Shown here: positions 42,299 through 57,700 of the stretch, in pieces | How the letters are laid out: each line of letters opens with the position of its first letter | Position numbering within the stretch: position 1 is the stretch's first letter | Assembly (NCBI GenBank): GCA_964016885.1 | Contig: OZ024759.1 | Location: 571,001 to 635,000 of the forward strand | DNA length: 64,000 bases | Reading direction: 5' to 3' | Source: Eledone cirrhosa | Taxonomy: Eukaryota; Mollusca; Cephalopoda; Octopoda; Eledonidae | Position numbers and translations under genes: made by a program | The notes under the pieces: generated by a model | Seen by the model: only the letters and a program-made list of their open reading frames with translations | Databases searched by the model: none | What the model was told of the DNA's origin: nothing

Positions 42299-45224
42299 TT
42301 AGTAACATGACACAGTCTATATTAGTAACATGACAAAGTCTATATTAGTAACATGACAAAGTCTATATTAGTAACATGACAGTCTATATTAGTAACATGA
42401 CAAAGTCTCTATTAGTAACATGACAAAGTCTATATTAGTAACATGACAGTCTATATTAGTAACATAACAAAGTCTATATTAGTAACATGACAGTCTATAT
42501 TGTAACATGACACAGTCTATATTAGTAACATGACACAGTCTATATTAGTAACATGACATAGTCTATATTAGTAACATGACAAAGTCTATATTAGTAACAA
42601 GACAGTCTATATTGTAACACGACACAGTCTATATTAGTAATATGACACAGTCTATATTAGAAACATGACAGTCTATATTAGTAACATGACAAAGTCTATA
42701 TTAGTAACATGACAAAGTCTATATTAGTAACATGACAAAGTCTATATTAGTGGCATGACACAGTCTATATTAGTAACATGACACAGTCTATATTAGTAAC
42801 ATGACAGTCTATATTAGTAACATGACAAAGTCTATATTAGTAGCATGACAAAGTCTATATTAGTAACATGACACAGTCTATATTAGTAACATGACAGTCT
42901 ATATTAGTAACATGACACAGTCTATATTAGTAACATGACAAAGTCTATATTAGTAGCATGACAAAGTCTATATTAGTAACATGACAGTCTATATTAGTAA
43001 CATGACAAAGTCTATATTAGTAGCATGACAAATTCTATATTAGTAGCATGACACAGTCTATATTAGTAACATGACACAGTCTATATTAGTAACATGACAC
43101 AGTCTATATTAGTAACATGACAAAGTCTATATTAGTAGCATGACAAAGTCTATATTAGTAACATGACAAAGTCTATATTAGTAACATGACACAGTCTATA
43201 TTAGTAACATGACAAAGTCTATATTAGTAACATGACAAAGTCTATATTAGTAACATGACACAGTCTATATTAGTAACATGACAAAGTCTATATTAGTAGC
43301 ATGACACAGTCTATATTAGTAACATGACACAGTCTATATTAGTAACATGACAGTCTATATTAGTAACATGACAAAGTCTATATTAGTAGCATGACAAAGT
43401 CTATATTAGTAACATGACACAGTCTATATTAGTAACATGACAGTCTATATTAGTAACATGACACAGTCTATATTAGTAACATGACGAAGTCTATATTAGT
43501 AGCATGACAAAGTCTATATTAGTAACATGACAGTCTATATTAGTAACATGACAAAGTCTATATTAGTAGCATTTACAAAGTCTATATTAGTAGCATGACA
43601 CAGTCTATATTAGTAACATGACACAGTCTATATTAGTAACATGACACAGTCTATATTAGTAACATGACAAAGTCTATATTAGTAGCATGACAAAGTCTAT
43701 ATTAGTAACATGACAAAGTCTATATTAGTAACATGACACAGTCTATATTAGTAACATGACAAAGTCTATATTAGTAACATGACAAAGTCTATATTAGTAA
43801 CATGAAACAGTCTATATTAGTAACATGACAAAGTCTATATTAGTAACATGACACTGTCTATATTAGTAACTTGACAAAGTCTATATTAGTAACATGACAC
43901 AGTCTATATTAGTAACATGACACAGTCTATATTAGTAACATGACAAAGTCTATATTAGTAGCATGACTAAGTCTATATTAGTAACATGACAAAGTCTATA
44001 TTAGTAACATGACACAGTCTATATTAGTAACATGACAAAGACTATATTAGTAACATGACACAGTCTATATTAGTAACATGACAAAGTCTATATTAGTAAC
44101 ATGACAGTCTATATTAGTAACATGATAGTCTATATTAGTAGCATGACAAAGTCTATATTAGTAACATGACAAAGTCATATTAGTAACATGACACAGTCTA
44201 TATTAGTAACATGACACAGTCTATATTAGTAACATGACACAGTCTATATTAGTAACATGACACAGTCTATATTAGTAACATGACAAAGTTTATATTAGTA
44301 ACATGACAAAGTCTATATTAGTAACATGACAGTTTATATTAGTAACATGACACAGTCTATATTAGTAACATGACATAGTCTATATTAGTAACATGACAAA
44401 GTCTATATTAGTAACATGACAGTCTATATTGTAACATGACACAGTCTATATTAGTAACATGACACAGTCTATATTAGTAACATGACAGTCTATATTAGTA
44501 ACATGACAAAGTCTATATTAGTAACATGACAAAGTCTATATTAGTAGCATGACAAAGTCTATATTAGTAACATGACAAAGTCTATATTAGTAACATGACA
44601 CAGTCTATATTAGTAACATGACACAGTCTATATTAGTAACATGACAAAGTCTATATTAGTAGCATGACAAAGTCTATATTAGTAACATGACAAAGTCTAT
44701 ATTAGTAACATGACACAGTCTATATTAGTAACATGACAAAGTCTATATTAGTAACATGACAAAGTCTATATTAGTAACATGAAACAGTCTATATTAGTAA
44801 CATGACAAAGTCTATATTAGTAACATGACACTGTCTATATTAGTAACTTGACAAAGTCTATATTAGTAACATGACACAGTCTATATTAGTAACATGACAC
44901 AGTCTATATTAGTAACATGACAAAGTCTATATTAGTAGCATGACAAAGTCTATATTAGTAACATGACAAAGTCTATATTAGTAACATGACACAGTCTATA
45001 TTAGTAACATGACAAAGACTATATTAGTAACATGACACAGTCTATATTAGTAACATGACAAAGTCTATATTAGTAACATGACAGTCTATATTAGTAACAT
45101 GACAGTCTATATTAGTAGCACGACAAAGTCTATATTAGTAACATGACAAAGTCATATTAGTAACATGACACAGTCTATATTAGTAACATGACAAAGTCTA
45201 TATTAGTAACATGACACAGTCTAT
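41806..45224 (+). repeat. Right copy of the 3.4-kb segment (offset 12,108)
   Basis: This is the partner of 29700-33116. Private changes include GTGGCATG near 42750, GATAGTC near 44124 and GTTTATATT with an AAA linker near 44288. The right edge is near 45224, after which the unit order differs. Between here and the next block a short transition stretch (45225-45384) holds CATAG, GTAGC and short units with no foreign sequence. Confidence 0.8.
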
Positions 45225-45384
45225 ATTAGTAACATGACAAAGTCTATATTAGTAACATGACACAGTCTATATTAGTAACATGACATAGTCTATATTAGTA
45301 ACATGACAAAGTCTATATTAGTAGCATGACACAGTCTATATTAGTAACATGACAAAGTCTATATTAGTAACATGACAGTCTATA

Positions 45385-48300
45385 TTAGTAACATGACAAA
45401 GACTATATTAGTAACATGACACAGTCTATATTAGTAACATGACAAAGTCTATATTAGTAACATGACAGTCTATATTAGTAACATGACAGTCTATATTAGT
45501 AGCATGACAAAGTCTATATTAGTAACATGACAAAGTCATATTAGTAACATGACACAGTCTATATTAGTAACATGACACAGTCTATATTAGTAACATGACA
45601 CAGTCTATATTAGTAACATGACACAGTCTATATTAGTAACATGACAAAGTCTATATTAGTAACATGACAAAGTCTATATTAGTAACATGACAGTTTATAT
45701 TAGTAACATGACACAGTCTATATTAGTAACATGACATAGTCTATATTAGTAACATGACAAAGTCTATATTAGTAACATGACAGTCTATATTGTAACATGA
45801 CACAGTCTATATTAGTAACATGACACAGTCTATATTAGTAACATGACAGTCTATATTAGTAACATGACAAAGTCTATATTAGTAACATGACAAAGTCTAT
45901 ATTAGTAGCATGACAAAGTCTATATTAGTAACATGACAAAGTCTATATTAGTAACATGACACAGTCTATATTAGTAACATGACACAGTCTATATTAGTAA
46001 CATGACAAAGTCTATATTAGTAGCATGACAAAGTCTATATTAGTAACATGACAAAGTCTATATTAGTAACATGACACAGTCTATATTAGTAACATGACAA
46101 AGTCTATATTAGTAACATGACAAAGTCTATATTAGTAACATGAAACAGTCTATATTAGTAACATGACAAAGTCTATATTAGTAACATGACACTGTCTATA
46201 TTAGTAACTTGACAAAGTCTATATTAGTAACATGACACAGTCTATATTAGTAACATGACACAGTCTATATTAGTAACATGACAAAGTCTATATTAGTAGC
46301 ATGACAAAGTCTATATTAGTAACATGACAAAGTCTATATTAGTAACATGACACAGTCTATATTAGTAACATGACAAAGACTATATTAGTAACATGACACA
46401 GTCTATATTAGTAACATGACAAAGTCTATATTAGTAACATGACAGTCTATATTAGTAACATGACAGTCTATATTAGTAGCACGACAAAGTCTATATTAGT
46501 AACATGACAAAGTCATATTAGTAACATGACACAGTCTATATTAGTAACATGACAAAGTCTATATTAGTAACATGACACCGTCTATATTAGTAACATGACA
46601 ACGTCTATATTAGTAACATGACACAGTCTATATTAGTAACATGACATAGTCTATATTAGTAACATGACAAAGTCTATATTAGTAGCATGACACAGTCTAT
46701 ATTAGTAACATGACACAGTCTATATTAGTAACATGACAGTCTATATTAGTAACATGACAAAGTCTATATTAGTAGCATGACAAAGTCTATATTAGTAACA
46801 TGACACAGTCTATATTAGTAACATGACAGTCTATATTAGTAACATGACACAGTCTATATTAGTAACATGACGAAGTCTATATTAGTAGCATGACAAAGTC
46901 TATATTAGTAACATGACAAAGTCTATATTAGTAACATGACACTGTCTATATTAGTAACATGACAGTCTATATTAGTAACATGACACAGTCTATATTAGTA
47001 ACATGACGAAGTCTATATTAGTAGCATGACAAAGTCTATATTAGTAACATGACAAAGTCTATATTAGTAACATGACACTGTCTATATTAGTAACATGACA
47101 AAGTCTATATTAGTAGCATTTACAAAGTCTATATTAGTAGCATGACACAGTCTATATTAGTAACATGACACAGTCTATATTAGTAACATGACACAGTCTA
47201 TATTAGTAACATGACAAAGTCTATATTAGTAGCATGACAAAGTCTATATTAGTAACATGACAAAGTCTATATTAGTAACATGACACAGTCTATATTAGTA
47301 ACATGACAAAGTCTATATTAGTAACATGACAAAGTCTATATTAGTAACATGAAACAGTCTATATTAGTAACATGACAAAGTCTATATTAGTAACATGACA
47401 CTGTCTATATTAGTAACTTGACAAAGTCTATATTAGTAACATGACACAGTCTATATTAGTAACATGACACAGTCTATATTAGTAACATGACAAAGTCTAT
47501 ATTAGTAGCATGACAAAGTCTATATTAGTAACATGACAAAGTCTATATTAGTAACATGACACAGTCTATATTAGTCACATGACAAAGACTATATTCGTAA
47601 CATGACACAGTCTATATTAGTAACATGACAAAATCTATATTAGTAACATGACAGTCTATATTAGTAACATGACAGTCTATATTAGTAGCATGACAAAGTC
47701 TATATTAGTAACATGACAAAGTCATATTAGTAACATGACACAGTCTATATTAGTAACATGACACAGTCTATATTAGTAACATGACACAGTCTATATTAGT
47801 AACATGACACATTCTATATTAGTAACATGACAAAGTCTATATTAGTAACATGACAAAGTCTATATTAGTAACATGACAGTTTATATTAGTAACATGACAC
47901 AGTCTATATTAGTAACATGACATAGTCTATATTAGTAACATGACAAAGTCTATATTAGTAACATGACAGTCTATATTGTAACATGACACAGTCTATATTA
48001 GTAACATGACACAGTCTATATTAGTAACATGACAGTCTATATTAGTAACATGACAAAGTCTATATTAGTAACATGACAAAGTCTATATTAGTAGCATGAC
48101 AAAGTCCATATTAGTAACATGACAAAGTCTATATTAGTAACATGACACAGTCTATATTAGTAACATGACACAGTCTATATTAGTAACATGACAAAGTCTA
48201 TATTAGTAGCATGACAAAGTCTATATTAGTAACATGACAAAGTCTATATTAGTAACATGACACAGTCTATATTAGTAACATGACAAAGTCTATATTAGTA

Positions 48301-50358
48301 ACATGACAAAGTCTATATTAGTAACATGAAACAGTCTATATTAGTAACATGACAAAGTCTATATTAGTAACATGACACTGTCTATATTAGTAACTTGACA
48401 AAGTCTATATTAGTAACATGACACAGTCTATATTAGTAACATGACACAGTCTATATTAGTAACATGACAAAGTCTATATTAGTAGCATGACAAAGTCTAT
48501 ATTAGTAACATGACAAAGTCTATATTAGTAACATGACACAGTCTATATTAGTAACATGACAAAGACTATATTAGTAACATGACACAGTCTATATTAGTAA
48601 CATGACAAAGTCTATATTAGTAACATGACAGTCTATATTAGTAACATGACAGTCTATATTAGTAGCACGACAAAGTCTATATTAGTAACATGACAAAGTC
48701 ATATTAGTAACATGACACAGTCTATATTAGTAACATGACAAAGTCTATATTAGTAACATGACACAGTCTATATTAGTAACATGACAACGTCTATATTAGT
48801 AACATGACACAGTCTATATTAGTAACATGACATAGTCTATATTAGTAACATGACAAAGTCTATATTAGTAGCATGACACAGTCTATATTAGTAACATGAC
48901 ACAGTCTATATTAGTAACATGACAGTCTATATTAGTAACATGACAAAGTCTATATTAGTAGCATGACAAAGTCTATATTAGTAACATGACACAGTCTATA
49001 TTAGTAACATGACAGTCTATATTAGTAACATGACACAGTCTATATTAGTAACATTACGAAGTCTATATTAGTAGCATGACAAAGTCTATATTAGTAACAT
49101 GACAAAGTCTATATTAGTAACATGACACTGTCTATATTAGTAACATGACAGTCTATATTAGTAACATGACACAGTCTATATTAGTAACATGACGAAGTCT
49201 ATATTAGTAGCATGACAAAGTCTATATTAGTAACATGACAAAGTCTATATTAGTAACATGACACTGTCTATATTAGTAACATGACAAAGTCTATATTAGT
49301 AGCATTTACAAAGTCTATATTAGTAGCATGACACAGTCTATATTAGTAACATGACACAGTCTATATTAGTAACATGACACAGTCTATATTAGTAACATGA
49401 CAAAGTCTATATTAGTAGCATGACAAAGTCTATATTAGTAACATGACAAAGTCTATATTAGTAACATGACACAGTCTATATTAGTAACATGACAAAGTCT
49501 ATATTAGTAACATGACAAAGTCTATATTAGTAACATGAAACAGTCTATATTAGTAACATGACAAAGTCTATATTAGTAACATGACACTGTCTATATTAGT
49601 AACTTGACAAAGTCTATATTAGTAACATGACACAGTCTATATTAGTAACATGACACAGTCTATATTAGTAACATGACAAAGTCTATATTAGTAGCATGGC
49701 AAAGTCTATATTAGTAACATGACAAAGTCTATATTAGTAACATGACACAGTCTATATTAGTCACATGACAAAGACTATATTCGTAACATGACACAGTCTA
49801 TATTAGTAACATGACAAAATCTATATTAGTAACATGACAGTCTATATTAGTAACATGACAGTCTATATTAGTAGCATGACAAAGTCTATATTAGTAACAT
49901 GACAAAGTCATATTAGTAACATGACACAGTCTATATTAGTAACATGACACAGTCTATATTAGTAACATGACACAGTCTATATTAGTAACATGACACATTC
50001 TATATTAGTAACATGACAAAGTCTATATTAGTAACATGACAAAGTCTATATTAGTAACATGACAGTTTATATTAGTAACATGACACAGTCTATATTAGTA
50101 ACATGACATAGTCTATATTAGTAACATGACAAAGTCTATATTAGTAACATGACAGTCTATATTGTAACATGACACAGTCTATATTAGTAACATGACACAG
50201 TCTATATTAGTAACATGACAGTCTATATTAGTAACATGACAAAGTCTATATTAGTAACATGACAAAGTCTATATTAGTAGCATGACAAAGTCCATATTAG
50301 TAACATGACAAAGTCTATATTAGTAACATGACACAGTCTATATTAGTAACATGAAACA
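45385..50358 (+). repeat. 2,186-bp tandem duplication, about 2.3 copies
   Basis: Markers repeat at exactly 2,186 bp: AACTT 46206/48392, ACGAC 46481/48667, AACGTC 46601/48787, CGAAG 46871/49057, CATTTAC 47118/49304, the rare GTCACATG 47574/49760, TTCGTAAC near 47594/49780, AAAATCT near 47630/49816, CACATTC 47811/49997 and GTCCATATT near 48111/50297. No net unit gain or loss is visible over about 2.8 kb. Point differences include CACCGTC near 46577, where the copy has CACAGTC, and ATTACGAAG near 49054, where the copy has ATGACGAAG. The right end is near 50358, where GAAACAG replaces CACAGTC. Confidence 0.88.
46871..47007 (+). repeat. 136-bp local duplication around GACGAAG
   Basis: The rare CGAAG linker occurs at 46871 and again at 47007, 136 bp apart. 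That equals five 23-bp units plus one 21-bp unit. The same pair occurs in the 2,186-bp downstream copy at 49057 and 49193. This small duplication is therefore older than the 2,186-bp duplication. Other CGAAG markers (12681, 19132, 25698) are single. Confidence 0.85.
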
Positions 50359-52520
50359 GTCTATATTAGTAACATGACAAAGTCTATATTAGTAACATGA
50401 CACTGTCTATATTAGTAACTTGACAAAGTCTATATTAGTAACATGACACAGTCTATATTAGTAACATGACACAGTCTATATTAGTAACATGACAAAGTCT
50501 ATATTAGTAGCATGACAAAGTCTATATTAGTAACATGACAAAGTCTATATTAGTAACATGACACAGTCTATATTAGTAACATGACAAAGACTATATTAGT
50601 AACATGACACAGTCTATATTAGTAACATGACAAAGTCTATATTAGTAACATGACAGTCTATATTAGTAACATGACAGTCTATATTAGTAGCATGACAAAG
50701 TCTATATTAGTAACATGACAAAGTCATATTAGTAACATGACACAGTCTATATTAGTAACATGACAAAGTCTATATTAGTAACATGACACAGTCTATATTA
50801 GTAACATGACACAGTCTATATTAGTAACATGACAAAGTCTATATTAGTAACATGACAAAGTCTATATTAGTAACATGACACAGTTTATATTAGTAACATG
50901 ACACAGTCTATATTAGTAACATGACATAGTCTATATTAGTAACATGACAAAGTCTATATTAGTAACATGACAGTCTATATTGTAACATGACACAGTCTAT
51001 ATTAGTAACATGACACAGTCTATATTAGTAACATGACAGTCTATATTAGTAACATGGCAAAGTCTATATTAGTAACATGACAAAGTCTATATTAGTAACA
51101 TGACAAAGTCTATATTAGTAACATGACAAAGTCTATATTAGTAACTTGACACAGTCTATATTAGTAACATGACATAGTCTATATTAGTAGCATGACACAG
51201 TCTATATTAGTAACATGACAGAGTCTATATTAGTAACATGACAGTCTATATTAGTAACATGACAAAGTCTATATTAGTAGCATGACAAAGTCTATATTAG
51301 TAACATGACACAGTCTATATTAGTAACATGACAATCTATATTAGTAACATGACACAGTCTATATTAGTAACATGACAAAGTCTATATTAGTAACATGACA
51401 AAGTCTATATTAGTAACATGACACAGTCTATATTAGTAACATGACACAGTCTATATTAATAACATGACAAAGTCTATATTAGTAACATGACACAGTCTAT
51501 ATTAGTAACATGACATAGTCTATATTAGTAACGTGACACAGTCTATATTAGTAACATGACAAAGTCTATATTAGTAGCATGACAAAGTCTATATTAGTAA
51601 CATGACAAAGTCTATATTAGTAGCATGACACAGTCTATATTAGTAACATGACAGAGTCTATATTAGTAACATGACAGTCTATATTAGTAACATGACAAAG
51701 TCTATATTAGTAGCATGACAAAGTCTATATTAGTAACATGACACAGTCTATATTAGTAACATGACAATCTATATTAGTAACATGACACAGTCTATATTAG
51801 TAACATGACAAAGTCTATATTAGTAACATGACAAAGTCTATATTAGTAACATGACACAGTCTATATTAGTAACATGACACAGTCTATATTAATAACATGA
51901 CAAAGTCTATATTAGTAACATGACACAGTCTATATTAGTAACATGACATAGTCTGTATTAGTAACGTGACACAGTCTATATTAGTAACATGACAAAGTCT
52001 ATATTAGTAGCATGACAAAGTCTATATTAGTAACATGACAAAGTCTATATTAGTAACATGACACAGTCTATATTAGTAACATGACAAAGTCTATATTAGT
52101 AACATGACAAAGTCTATATTAGTAACATGACAGTCTATAATAGTAACATGACAAAGTCTCTATTAGTAACATGACAAAGTCTATATTAGTAACATGACAG
52201 TCTATATTAGTAACATAACAAAGTCTATATTAGTAACATGACAGTCTATATTGTAACATGACACAGTCTATATTAGTAACATGACACAGTCTATATTAGT
52301 AACATGACATAGTCTATATTAGTAACATGACAAAGTCTATATTAGTAACAAGACAGTCTATATTGTAACACGACACAGTCTATATTAGTAATATGACACA
52401 GTCTATATTAGAAACATGACAGTCTATATTAGTAACATGACAAAGTCTATATTAGTAACATGACAAAGTCTATATTAGTAACATGACAAAGTCTATATTA
52501 GTAGCATGACACAGTCTATA
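50359..52520 (+). repeat. Satellite array, type I then type II blocks
   Basis: A type I block (AACTT near 50416, AAAGACT, two short units, GTCATATT, GTTTATATT, ATTGTAAC) is followed by a type II block from about 51060. Within it GACAGAGTC, GACAATCT, TTAATAAC and AACGTGAC appear twice, with AACGTG at 51531 and 51964 (433 bp apart), so the middle of the block was duplicated locally. A private CTGTATTAG lies near 51954. The block ends with AACATAAC near 52211 and the 71-bp signature at 52350. Confidence 0.83.
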
Positions 52521-54741
52521 TTAGTAACATGACACAGTCTATATTAGTAACATGACAGTCTATATTAGTAACAGGACAAAGTCTATATTAGTAGCATGAC
52601 AAAGTCTATATTAGTAACATGACACAGTCTATATTAGTAACATGACAGTCTATATTAGTAACATGACACAGTCTATATTAGTAACATGACAAAGTCTATA
52701 TTAGTAGCATGACAAAGTCTATATTAGTAACATGACAGTCTATATTAGTAACATGACAAAGTCTATATTAGTAGCATGACAAAGTCTATATTAGTAGCAT
52801 GACACAGTCTATATTAGTAACATGACAAAGTCTATATTAGTAGCATGACAAAGTCTATATTAGTAACATGACAAAGTCAATATTAGTAACATGACACAGT
52901 CTATATTAGTAACATGACAATGTCTATATTAGTAACATGACAAAGTCTATATTAGTAACATGAAACAGTCTATATTAGTAACATGACAAAGTCTATATTA
53001 GTAACATGACACTGTCTATATTAGTAACTTGACAAAGTCTATATTAGTAACATGACACAGTCTATATTAGTAACATGACATAGTCTATATTAGTAACATG
53101 ACAAAGTCTATATTAGTAGCATGACAAAGTCTATATTAGTAACATGACACAGTCTATATTAGTAACATGACAAAGACTATATTAGTAACATGACAGTCTA
53201 TATTAGTAACATGTCAAAGTCTATATTAGTAACATGACAGTCTATATTAGTAACATGACAGTCTATATTAGTAGCATGACAAAGTCTATATTAGTAACAT
53301 GACAAAGTCTATATTAGTAACATGACACAGTCTATATTAGTAACATGACACAGTCTATATTAGTAACATGACAGTCTATATTAGTAGCATGACAAAGTCT
53401 ATATTAATAACATGACACAGTCTATATTAGTAACATGACATAGTCTATATTAGTAACATGACATGGTCTATATTAGTAGCATGACAAAGTCTATATTAGT
53501 AACATGACAAAGTCTATATTAGTAACATGACACAGTCTATATTAGTAACATGACAAAGTCTATATTAGTAACATGACACAGTCTATATTAGTAGCATGAC
53601 AAAGTCTATATTAGTAACATGACACAGTCTATATTAGTAACATGACACAGTCTATATTAGTAACATGACAAAGTCTATATTAGTAACATGACACAGTCTA
53701 TATTACTAACATGACAAAGTCTATATTAGTAACATGACACAGTCTATATTAGTAACATGACAAAGTCTATATTAGTAACATGACACAGTCTATATTAGTA
53801 ACATGACACAGTCTATATTAGTAACATGACGCAGTCTATATTAGTAACATGACAAAGTCTATATTAGTAACATGACAAAGTCTATATTAGTAACAGGACA
53901 GTCTATATTAGTAACATGACAAAGTCTATATTAGTAACATGACACAGTCTATATTAGTAACATGACAAAGTCTCTATTAGTAACATGACAAAGTCTATAT
54001 TAGTAACATGACAGTCTATATTAGTAACATGACAAAGTCTCTATTAGTAACATGACAAAGTCTATATTAGTAACATGACAGTCTATATTAGTAACATGAC
54101 ACAGTCTATATTAGTAACATGACATAGTCTATATTAGTAACATGACAAAGTCTATATTAGTAACATGACAGTCTATATTGTAACATGACACAGTCTATAT
54201 TAGTAACATGACACAGTCTATATTAGTAAAATGACATAGTCTATATTAGTAACATGACAAAGTCTATATTAGTAACAAGACAGTCTATATTGTAACACGA
54301 CACAGTCTATATTAGTAATATGACACAGTCTATATTAGAAACATGACAGTCTATATTAGTAACATGACAAAGTCTATATTAGTAACATGACAAAGTCTAT
54401 ATTAGTAACATGACAAAGTCTATATTAGTAGCATGACACAGTCTATATTAGTAACATGACACAGTCTATATTAGTAACATGACAGTCTATATTAGTAACA
54501 TGACAAAGTCTATATTAGTAGCATGACAAAGTCTATATTAGTAACATGACACAGTCTATATTAGTAACATGACAGTCTATATTAGTAACATGACACAGTC
54601 TATATTAGTAACATGACAAAGTCTATATTAGTAGCATGACAAAGTCTATATTAGTAACATGACAGTCTATATTAGTAACATGACAAAGTCTATATTAGTA
54701 GCATGACAAAGTCTATATTAGTAGCATGACACAGTCTAAAT
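52521..54741 (+). repeat. Start of the right-hand subfamily (~2.0-kb higher-order repeat)
   Basis: New markers first appear here and recur to the end of the window: GTCAATATT near 52877, CATGGTC at 53462, TTACTAAC near 53703, GACGCAG near 53830, AACAGGAC near 53894 and GTAAAATGACATAG near 54226. AACTT near 53027 and CATGGTC at 53462 repeat 1,973 bp later (55000 and 55435). The CATTTAC marker, last seen at 49304, does not occur in this part. Confidence 0.82.
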
Positions 54742-57700
54742 TAGTAACATGACACAGTCTATATTAGTAACATGACACAGTCTATATTAGTAACATGACA
54801 AAGTCTATATTAGTAGCATGACAAAGTCTATATTAGTAACATGACAAAGTCAATATTAGTAACATGACACAGTCTATATTAGTAACATGACAATGTCTAT
54901 ATTAGTAACATGACAAAGTCTATATTAGTAACATGAAACAGTCTATATTAGTAACATGACAAAGTCTATATTAGTAACATGACACTGTCTATATTAGTAA
55001 CTTGACAAAGTCTATATTAGTAACATGACACAGTCTATATTAGTAACATGACACAGTCTATATTAGTAACATGACAAAGTCTATATTAGTAGCATGACAA
55101 AGTCTATATTAGTAACATGACACAGTCTATATTAGTAACATGACAAAGACTATATTAGTAACATGACAGTCTATATTAGTAACATGTCAAAGTCTATATT
55201 AGTAACATGACAGTCTATATTAGTAACATGACAGTCTATATTAGTAGCATGACAAAGTCTATATTAGTAACATGACAAAGTCTATATTAGTAACATGACA
55301 CAGTCTATATTAGTAACATGACACAGTCTATATTAGTAACATGACAGTCTATATTAGTAGCATGACAAAGTCTATATTAATAACATGACACAGTCTATAT
55401 TAGTAACATGACATAGTCTATATTAGTAACATGACATGGTCTATATTAGTAGCATGACAAAGTCTATATTAGTAACATGACAAAGTCTATATTAGTAACA
55501 TGACACAGTCTATATTAGTAACATGACAAAGTCTATATTAGTAACATGACACAGTCTATATTAGTAGCATGACAAAGTCTATATTAGTAACATGACACAG
55601 TCTATATTAGTAACATGACACAGTCTATATTAGTAGCATGACAAAGTCTATATTAGTAACATGACACAGTCTATATTAGTAACATGACAATCTATATTAG
55701 TAACATGACACAGTCTATATTAGTAACATGACAAAGTCTATATTAGTAACATGACAAAGTCTATATTAGTAACATGACACAGTCTATATTAGTAACATGA
55801 CACAGTCTATATTAATAACATGACAAAGTCTATATTAGTAACATGACACAGTCTATATTAGTAACATGACATAGTCTATATTAGTAACGTGACACAGTCT
55901 ATATTAGTAACATGACAAAGTCTATATTAGTAGCATGACAAAGTCTATATTAGTAACATGACAAAGTCTATATTAGTAACATGACACAGTCTATATTAGT
56001 AACATGACAAAGTCTATATTAGTAACATGACAAAGTCTATATTAGTAACATGACAGTCTATATTAGTAACATGACAAAGTCTCTATTAGTAACATGACAA
56101 AGTCTATATTAGTAACATGACAGTCTATATTAGTAACATAACAAAGTCTATATTAGTAACATGACAGTCTATATTGTAACATGACACAGTCTATATTAGT
56201 AACATGACACAGTCTATATTAGTAACATGACATAGTCTATATTAGTAACATGACAAAGTCTATATTAGTAACAAGACAGTCTATATTGTAACACGACACA
56301 GTCTATATTAGTAATATGACACAGTCTATATTAGAAACATGACAGTCTATATTAGTAACATGACAAAGTCTATATTAGTAACATGACAAAGTCTATATTA
56401 GTAACATGACAAAGTCTATATTAGTAGCATGACACAGTCTATATTAGTAACATGACACAGTCTATATTAGTAACATGACAGTCTATATTAGTAACATGAC
56501 AAAGTCTATATTAGTAGCATGACAAAGTCTATATTAGTAACATGACACAGTCTATATTAGTAACATGACAGTCTATATTAGTAACATGACACAGTCTATA
56601 TTAGTAACATGACAAAGTCTATATTAGTAGCATGACAAAGTCTATATTAGTAACATGACAGTCTATATTAGTAACATGACAAAGTCTATATTAGTAGCAT
56701 GACAAAGTCTATATTAGTAGCATGACACAGTCTAAATTAGTAACATGACACAGTCTATATTAGTAACATGACACAGTCTATATTAGTAACATGACAAAGT
56801 CTATATTAGTGGCATGACAAAGTCTATATTAGTAACATGACAAAGTCAATATTAGTAACATGACACAGTCTATATTAGTAACATGACAATGTCTATATTA
56901 GTAACATGACAAAGTCTATATTAGTAACATGAAACAGTCTATATTTGTAACATGACAAAGTCTATATTAGTAACATGACACTGTCTATATTAGTAACTTG
57001 ACAAAGTCTATATTAGTAACATGACACAGTCTATATTAGTAACATGACACAGTCTATATTAGTAACATGACAAAGTCTATATTAGTAGCATGACAAAGTC
57101 TATATTAGTAACATGACACAGTCTATATTAGTAACATGACAAAGACTATATTAGTAACATGACAGTCTATATTAGTAACATGTCAAAGTCTATATTAGTA
57201 ACATGACAGTCTATATTAGTAACATGACAGTCTATATTAGTAGCATGACAAAGTCTATATTAGTAACATGACAAAGTCTATATTAGTAACATGACACAGT
57301 CTATATTAGTAACATGACACAGTCTATATTAGTAACATGACAGTCTATATTAGTAGCATGACAAAGTCTATATTAATAACATGACACAGTCTATATTAGT
57401 AACATGACATAGTCTATATTAGTAACATGACATGGTCTATATTAGTAGCATGACAAAGTCTATATTAGTAACATGACAAAGTCTATATTAGTAACATGAC
57501 ACAGTCTATATTAGTAACATGACAAAGTCTATATTAGTAACATGACACAGTCTATATTAGTAGCATGACAAAGTCTATATTAGTAACATGACACAGTCTA
57601 TATTAGTAACATGACACAGTCTATATTAGTAACATGACAAAGTCTATATTAGTAACATGACACAGTCTATATTACTAACATGACAAAGTCTATATTAGTA

